DNA of 10,308 bases from Paracoccaceae bacterium (lineage in GTDB: Bacteria; Pseudomonadota; Alphaproteobacteria; Rhodobacterales; Rhodobacteraceae). The stretch covers positions 1 through 10,308 of the forward strand of contig SKKS01000490.1 of assembly GCA_007123625.1 (NCBI GenBank), read 5' to 3'. Each line of letters begins with the position of its first letter. Within the stretch, counting starts at the first letter, position 1. Positions 6,172 through 10,308 of the stretch are shown here, piece by piece. The translations under genes were made by a program, and so were the position numbers. The notes below the pieces were generated by a model. It was not told the DNA's origin. It saw only the letters and a program-made list of their open reading frames with translations, and made no database searches.

Positions 6172-6645
6172 ATGAAGAACCGGCTTTTTGCGGCGGCTGC
6201 CGTTTCATTTTTCGCCCTTCCCGCGTTCGCGGGCGACATCCAGGTCCATGACCCCTTTGCCCGAGTCAGCTCCATCATGGCGCAATCAGGCGCGGCTTTC
6301 ATGACCATCGAAAACCACGGCGCGACCGATGACCGGCTGATCGCCGCGCGCTCGGACGTTGCGCAACGGGTCGAACTGCACACCCATGTCGAAGATGACC
6401 AGGGCGTGATGCGCATGCTCGAAGTTGTCGAGGGCTTCGCCATCCCCGCAGGCGGCAACCACGCGCTTGACCGCGGCGGGGACCATGTGATGTTTCTGGG
6501 CCTGACCCGGCAACTGGCGCATGGCGACGTGGTCGCGCTTACGCTGGTATTCGAGCACGCGGGCGAGATCGCACTCGACGTGCCCGTCGACCTGGAGCGC
6601 CAGCCGGATCATGGGCATTCGCACGGACACTCACACGGGGGGTGA
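6172..6645 (+). CDS. periplasmic copper chaperone PCu(A)C with His-rich tail
   Basis: A 157-residue secreted protein with a clear signal peptide (1-20, ending AFA) and a cupredoxin-like PCu(A)C domain. It binds Cu(I) in the periplasm and in this family delivers copper to cytochrome oxidase CuA/CuB assembly. Ligand residues of the H(M)-x~10-M-x~21-HxM motif are visible: H70/H72, M80/M82 and H105-V-M107, with spacing close to consensus. The C-terminus adds DHGHSHGHSHGG (146-157), a likely extra metal-binding tail. The ATG at 6172 has AGGA 8 bases upstream; an upstream GTG at 6133 is rejected since the signal peptide begins at the ATG. It follows the CxxC protein, supporting a small copper module. 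Confidence 0.94.
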   Translation: MKNRLFAAAAVSFFALPAFAGDIQVHDPFARVSSIMAQSGAAFMTIENHGATDDRLIAARSDVAQRVELHTHVEDDQGVMRMLEVVEGFAIPAGGNHALDRGGDHVMFLGLTRQLAHGDVVALTLVFEHAGEIALDVPVDLERQPDHGHSHGHSHGG

Positions 6646-6691
6646 CACTGTCCGGCTTGCAAATGCGGTGCGGCTGCGCTTGACTGGGCGC

Positions 6692-7150
6692 ATGACCGCA
6701 CCGCGCATCCTGTTCGTCTGTCTTGGCAATATCTGCCGTTCGCCCACCGCGCATGGCGTGTTCCGCGACCTTGCCGCACAGGACGGTTTCGCGACGCAGG
6801 TGGACAGCGCGGGCACCGGTGACTGGCACTTGGGCAAGCCCCCTGACCCGCGTTCGGTGGCCGAGGCGCGGCGGCGCAGGTATGATATCAGCGATCTGCG
6901 GGCGCGCCAGGTCACGCGCGCCGACTTCGACCGCTTCGACCTGGTCATCGCAATGGACCGCGCCAACCTACGCACGCTCGAATCCCTGCGCCCGAAGGGC
7001 AGCACGGTGCCAGTGAAACTGTTTGCAGAGTATGCGCAAAGGCCCGGAACCGATGTTCCGGACCCCTACTTGGAAGGCGGCTTCGACCGCACCTTCGATC
7101 TGATCGACCGCGGATGCCGCGGTCTTCTCAGCGCGCTGCGTTCAGCCTGA
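6692..7150 (+). CDS. low-molecular-weight protein-tyrosine phosphatase
   Basis: A 152-residue cytosolic phosphatase of the LMW-PTP family, which dephosphorylates phosphotyrosine proteins through a phosphocysteine intermediate. The P-loop CLGNICRSP (10-18) carries nucleophile C10 and R16; the general acid is D124 in DPY (124-126); DSAGTGDWHLG (38-48) is the conserved mid segment. The residue usually glutamate after the P-loop (CRSPxAE) is His21. The start is the ATG directly before the first strand; no strong Shine-Dalgarno is seen, and the 46-base gap from the copper chaperone suggests read-through transcription. Its stop lies inside the end of the convergent leftward gene (9 shared bases). 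In this lineage the target cannot be told from sequence. Confidence 0.94.
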   Translation: MTAPRILFVCLGNICRSPTAHGVFRDLAAQDGFATQVDSAGTGDWHLGKPPDPRSVAEARRRRYDISDLRARQVTRADFDRFDLVIAMDRANLRTLESLRPKGSTVPVKLFAEYAQRPGTDVPDPYLEGGFDRTFDLIDRGCRGLLSALRSA

Positions 7151-7456
7151 GCACCGCTGTTCTGCAGCTGCCCCGAACGCGCGATAGCGCGCCCAGAATT
7201 CATTGTCGCTTGCGCTGCGCGACATGCGCACGTCCTGCGCCAGTTGCGGATCGCGGAAGAACCGCGCCGCGCGCCGCTGTTCGGCGCGTGTCAGCGTCTG
7301 GTTTGCAACCGAACCAACACAGCGGCACAGCGCGCGCGTCGCCTGCGGCCGGTCCGAGCGCAGGCAGGCATTTTCGATCGCGCTGGCGCTGGCGGGTGCG
7401 GGGATCATCGGGACCAGCAGCGCTGCGACCACTGCGGCGAGAAGGGGTTTCTGCAT
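7142..7456 (-). CDS. small secreted protein with four cysteines, conserved in Rhodobacterales (unknown function)
   Basis: A 104-residue protein with a signal peptide (about 1-24, AAVVAALLVPMIPAPASA) and a mature part of about 80 residues. Cysteines 31, 44, 46 and 102 could form two disulfides. The core TRALCRCVGSVANQTLTRAE followed by RRAARFFRDP and FWARYRAFG is familiar from a small family in Rhodobacteraceae genomes that is sometimes labelled 'arginine transporter'; nothing here supports transport. The ATG at 7456 has GAGG 6 bases upstream and begins the signal peptide; an earlier in-frame start would add a charged stretch before it. It overlaps the convergent phosphatase gene by 9 bases. 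A promoter candidate lies at 7531-7560. Function unknown. Confidence 0.85.
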   Translation of the reverse strand: MQKPLLAAVVAALLVPMIPAPASASAIENACLRSDRPQATRALCRCVGSVANQTLTRAEQRRAARFFRDPQLAQDVRMSRSASDNEFWARYRAFGAAAEQRCSG

Positions 7457-7872
7457 CTTGAGCCTCGATTTTTGTTTGTTGGGCACGCACGAGTCCCGAA
7501 GGATCACGCGTACAGCTTAAGAATACGGAAACAATACGGCGATTCTTTGGCGACTGTGAACAGTTTTTGCACCCGCGAACCCGAATTGTGCGATCCTCCG
7601 CCCATCGCGGCAACACCCAGGCGATTCGCCTTGTGATTGTCAACCAACATGGACCACACCACCAACATCCTTTACGGTCACATTGATCACCCACCGCGGT
7701 GGCGCATCTGGTGGATACAGCCTTCAGGCACCACCATATTTGCGAATTTGTCTGAACTATGGCGCGAAAGCCATTGATATATTGTGCTTTTCCTGCGTCG
7801 ATCTTCGTGCTAACATCTTTCGACCAAACGACCCCGATCAACAACCCGGGGCGAAACCGAGGCAGGACAGCA
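7457..7872. other. 416-base divergent intergenic region, AT-richer than its surroundings
   Basis: No gene with a Shine-Dalgarno or recognisable product is visible between the divergent starts at 7456 and 7873; open frames crossing it run out of phase into the neighbours. It contains the promoter candidate at 7531-7560, an ACTGT/ACAGT inverted repeat near 7553-7564, two GANTC sites (near 7541 and 7622), and a 12-bp perfect palindrome CCACCGCGGTGG (7691-7702). A weak rightward promoter for the carboxypeptidase (TTTTCC 7788-7793, 17 bases, TAACAT 7811-7816) is possible. A small RNA cannot be excluded. Confidence 0.5.
7531..7560 (-). promoter_or_regulatory. candidate promoter for the small secreted protein, with AATACGG direct repeats
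   Basis: On the minus strand TTCACA (7560-7555, five of six matches to TTGACA) is followed after 18 bases by TATTGT (7536-7531), giving a leader of about 68 bases. Two direct repeats, AATACGG at 7522-7528 and 7533-7539, lie 11 bases apart over the -10 box and start region, as expected for a regulator contacting one face of the helix. Prediction only. Confidence 0.4.
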
Positions 7873-9786
7873 ATGGCAGAAACACGCCGCACCACGGCAT
7901 GTGCATTTTTGCGCGTGGCCGTTTTCGTGCTTCTTTCGTTTCTCGCACCGCAGGCCGCGCATGCTGCCCCATATGCGGCGGTGGTCATGGATGCGCGCGA
8001 CGGTCGCATCATCTTCGCACGCAATCACGACACGCGCCTGCACCCGGCGTCGCTGACCAAGATGATGACGCTTTACATCGCGTTCGAAGCGATCAAGCAT
8101 GGCGAAATCTCGCTTGATACTCCGGTGCGGATCAGCGGCAATGCCGCCGGAACGGCTTGTTCCTGCCTTGGCGTCCGCGCAGGCCAGACAATTGCCCTGC
8201 GCTATCTGATCCGTGCTGCTGCGCTGCGCTCGGGCAACGACGCCGCCGTCGCCATCGCCGAGGCGATTTCAGGCAGCGAATCCGCTTTCGCCGAACGCAT
8301 GACCCGCACCGCACGCGCCATGGGGATGGAAAACACCACCTTTCGCAACCCGCACGGACTGACTGCACCGGGGCATCTGTCCACGGCGCGGGACATGACC
8401 ATCCTTGGTCGGCAACTGTACTTCGATTTTCCGCAGTATTACAACATCTTCTCGCGCCGGTCCGATCATGCGGGGATCGCCACGGTGCCCAATACCAATC
8501 GCGCGCTGCTGGATGCCTATCGCGGTGCGGACGGGATCAAGACCGGCTTCACCCGGGCTGCCGGATTCAATCTGACGGCGTCGGCGCAGCGCGGGGATGT
8601 CCGGATCATCGCTACCATGTTCGGGGGCGCGTCAGGAGCATCGCGCAACGCGCATGTGGCCGAACTGCTTGACATGGGGTTTGCCCGTGCCGAAAGCCGC
8701 GTGGCCATGCGCGCGCCAGCGACCCCGGCCTATCAGGGACGCGCGGCTGCTGTCGCGCGGGCGCCCGCGGCCAGTGCCGAGAATGCTGGCACCGCCGCCA
8801 ACGACCGCCCCAGCGCCGGGCGGACGATCCGGTTGCAGACCGCTGTGACCCGGTCCCCACGCCCGCCCGCGCGTCCCGTCCCCGGCATGTCGGAGCCGCC
8901 CGAGGACCTTCTGCTTGCCGTCCAGCAAAGTGTGGGCGCCGCACTGGCATCGGTGGCGTCAGACGCGGAGACAGCGGCGGCTAAAGAAACGGAGATCGCC
9001 GCAGCTTCCGAAGCGACGGACGGCGTGGCCGAGCTGGCGCCGGCGGCGCTTCCGGTCATCCCGCCCGCGCGCCCGGCAGATATCGCCAGCGCCGCCGAAA
9101 GCGCCGATCCCGTCGCCACCGACCTTGAATTGGCCGAAGCCGCAGGATTCCAGGTGCTCCCGCCCGAGGAATTCGCGGCCCTGCTCGATAACGGAGGCGT
9201 CAGCGCAATCGATATGGCCCCCGAAGCCGAAAGATCGCTGGCCGCAGCACAGGACGCGGTGGATGTCGCGCTTGGGATCGCGACTCAGGACGCCGCCGCT
9301 CCTTCGGCCGAAGCGGACCAACAGGCCGCCGCCGCCACAATCGTGCCTGCTGCGCTGACCACACCCGCCCCCGCTACCAGCGCCACAGCGTCCACAACAG
9401 CGACGCAACCGGCGCCACCACGCCCCAATGAATTGATCATCCTGACCAGTGCCGAAGATGCACCCGATGATCACGCGCAGGTCGCAATGGTCACAGAAAC
9501 CTTTGCCGCTACGCCGGGGTCCGAGATCGTCAGCCGGATGTCGACATCGGACGGACGCATATGGGGCGTGACGCTAGGCAGCTTCCCGTCCCGCCACGAT
9601 GCCGAGCGCGCCCTGATCCAGACATCCCTGTCCGAAGCGGTGGCACTGGAAAACGGGCTGCGCCGGATCCGGCAGGGCGGCGGCGGATTCGAAGCAAGCT
9701 TTGCCGGACTCACCCGGGACGAGGCCGAAATGGCCTGCCGCCGGATTGCTGCCCGGCAGCGCACCTGTTTCACCGTCAGCCCCTGA
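7873..9786 (+). CDS. D-alanyl-D-alanine carboxypeptidase (PBP5/6, S11 family) with C-terminal SPOR domain
   Basis: A 637-residue penicillin-binding protein that trims the terminal D-Ala of peptidoglycan pentapeptides in the periplasm. It has a signal peptide (about 1-31, ending AAHA) and a serine-peptidase domain (about 32-280) with all three catalytic motifs: SLTK (60-63), SGN (120-122) and KTG (223-225). Then follows a long low-complexity Ala/Pro/Glu-rich linker (about 280-560), and a SPOR domain (about 562-637, IWGVTLGSFPSRHDAERAL...), which binds denuded glycan strands at the division septum. The usual PBP5 beta-rich domain and amphipathic membrane anchor are replaced by linker plus SPOR, so septal localisation by glycan binding is likely. 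The ATG at 7873 is chosen for AGGA 5 bases upstream and the signal peptide; an in-frame ATG at 7759 would put 38 unrelated residues ahead. Confidence 0.93.
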   Translation: MAETRRTTACAFLRVAVFVLLSFLAPQAAHAAPYAAVVMDARDGRIIFARNHDTRLHPASLTKMMTLYIAFEAIKHGEISLDTPVRISGNAAGTACSCLGVRAGQTIALRYLIRAAALRSGNDAAVAIAEAISGSESAFAERMTRTARAMGMENTTFRNPHGLTAPGHLSTARDMTILGRQLYFDFPQYYNIFSRRSDHAGIATVPNTNRALLDAYRGADGIKTGFTRAAGFNLTASAQRGDVRIIATMFGGASGASRNAHVAELLDMGFARAESRVAMRAPATPAYQGRAAAVARAPAASAENAGTAANDRPSAGRTIRLQTAVTRSPRPPARPVPGMSEPPEDLLLAVQQSVGAALASVASDAETAAAKETEIAAASEATDGVAELAPAALPVIPPARPADIASAAESADPVATDLELAEAAGFQVLPPEEFAALLDNGGVSAIDMAPEAERSLAAAQDAVDVALGIATQDAAAPSAEADQQAAAATIVPAALTTPAPATSATASTTATQPAPPRPNELIILTSAEDAPDDHAQVAMVTETFAATPGSEIVSRMSTSDGRIWGVTLGSFPSRHDAERALIQTSLSEAVALENGLRRIRQGGGGFEASFAGLTRDEAEMACRRIAARQRTCFTVSP

Positions 9787-9795
9787 AATGATGCT

Positions 9796-9831
9796 CCTCC
9801 GCTCCGGCACCATACTGCGCTGGAACGGAGG
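9796..9831. terminator. hairpin between convergent genes, probable bidirectional terminator
   Basis: CCTCCGCTCC (9796-9805) pairs with GGAACGGAGG (9822-9831) at nine of ten positions, and the 16-base loop can form a few more pairs. It occupies the 66-base gap between the carboxypeptidase stop and the convergent RidA stop, the expected place for a shared terminator. No T run follows on either strand, so it may stop polymerase poorly without help or mainly protect the 3' ends. Confidence 0.5.
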
Positions 9832-9852
9832 TCACGCGATACCGGAACTTCG

Positions 9853-10308
9853 TCAGGCGACTTCGAACACGCCTTCGATTTCGACCGCGACTCCCAGCGG
9901 CAGGGACCCCGCGCTGACTGCTGCACGGGCATGACGCCCGGCATCGCCGAACACCTCGACCAGCAGATCCGATGCCCCGTTGATAACCTTCGGCTGATCG
10001 GTGAAATCCGGGGTGGAATTCACAAATCCAGTGAGCTTGACCACCTGCCGCACCCGCGAGAGGTCTCCGCCACACGCAGCACGCAACTGCGCGATAAGCG
10101 CCAGCGCGCAATGGCGCGCGGCCTCCGCCCCGGCGGCAACATCCAGATCGGCCCCCACCTTGCCGGTGATCAATCCGTCCGGCCCTGCGCTGATCTGGCC
10201 CGACACGAACACCAGCGCGCCGCTTCGTACATAAGGCACATAGTTGGCTGCGGGCGCGGGCGCATCCGGCAGCGCAAGACCCAGCGCGGCGAGTCGTTCT
10301 TCGATGGG
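9853..10308 (-). CDS. RidA (YjgF/YER057c/UK114) family protein, 5' end beyond the window
   Basis: 151 codons and the stop are visible; the frame is open to the right edge, so the start lies outside. The visible sequence begins PIEERLAALGLALPDAPAPAANYVPYVRSG and continues LVFVSGQ, a typical extended N-terminus of one RidA subgroup; an internal GTG at 10239 is therefore not the start. RidA-type trimers in the archetypal subgroup hydrolyse reactive enamine/imine intermediates such as 2-aminoacrylate. The C-terminus has the family pattern SLPLGVAVEIE, but the arginine of E. coli RidA (Arg105, in ARLP) that binds the substrate carboxylate is serine here, so this is probably a non-archetypal Rid protein with a different or unknown substrate. 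It converges on the carboxypeptidase gene. Confidence 0.92.
   Translation of the reverse strand, partial: PIEERLAALGLALPDAPAPAANYVPYVRSGALVFVSGQISAGPDGLITGKVGADLDVAAGAEAARHCALALIAQLRAACGGDLSRVRQVVKLTGFVNSTPDFTDQPKVINGASDLLVEVFGDAGRHARAAVSAGSLPLGVAVEIEGVFEVA

Noticed and set aside
4824..6458. 544-codon open frame on the minus strand opposite the rightward series
   Set aside because: Its composition (Arg/Ser/Pro-rich, no domain) is typical of antisense frames in GC-rich DNA, and it lies opposite four recognised genes.
7553..7582. LexA-like GAAC repeats (GAAC...GAAC) upstream of the carboxypeptidase
   Set aside because: The spacing between the GAAC copies is 15 bases rather than the 7 of the alphaproteobacterial LexA box.
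7200..8024. Minus-strand open frame covering the intergenic region 7457-7872
   Set aside because: It runs in another frame through the secreted-protein and carboxypeptidase genes, with no recognisable domain; the non-coding reading with promoters fits better.

Overview
The window is high-GC DNA with dense, often overlapping genes. The gene content and family features (secreted Cys protein with an ARFFRDP-type core, PCu(A)C chaperone, PBP5-type carboxypeptidase fused to SPOR, RidA of the ANYVPYVRSG type) suggest a chromosome of an alphaproteobacterium, most likely Rhodobacterales (Roseobacter/Paracoccus-like). I see no rRNA, tRNA, insertion sequence, phage gene or CRISPR array. It reads as core or lineage chromosome rather than a mobile island.

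Layout. Bases 1-30 are the first ten codons of a leftward gene cut by the window edge, preceded by a 383-base non-coding region with a strong promoter/palindrome structure. Bases 414-4227 hold four leftward genes: a zinc-free quinone oxidoreductase-like enzyme, two overlapping genes for a divergent succinyl-CoA-synthetase-type acid-CoA ligase (alpha and beta subunits), and an RNA 2',3'-cyclic phosphodiesterase (ThpR). A promoter and candidate operator lie directly after the thpR stop codon, ahead of the ligase genes. Its half-site also occurs in the promoter of the left-edge gene, so the two units may share a regulator.

Bases 4363-7150 hold a rightward series of five genes: a short-chain dehydrogenase, a short crotonase-superfamily protein lacking both classical catalytic glutamates (ATGA overlap with the dehydrogenase), a small membrane-anchored CxxC protein, a PCu(A)C periplasmic copper chaperone with a His-rich tail, and a low-molecular-weight protein-tyrosine phosphatase. 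The last gene overlaps by 9 bases with a leftward gene for a small secreted cysteine-containing protein.

A 416-base non-coding stretch (7457-7872) follows, then a D-Ala-D-Ala carboxypeptidase with a long Ala/Pro-rich linker and a C-terminal SPOR domain. A hairpin separates it from a convergent RidA-family gene whose start lies beyond the right edge.

Most of the window is ordinary metabolism and envelope upkeep. The points most worth checking are the altered pocket motifs of the CoA ligase with its possible shared operator, and the crotonase without its catalytic acids. I see no clear evidence for a wholly new multi-gene system.
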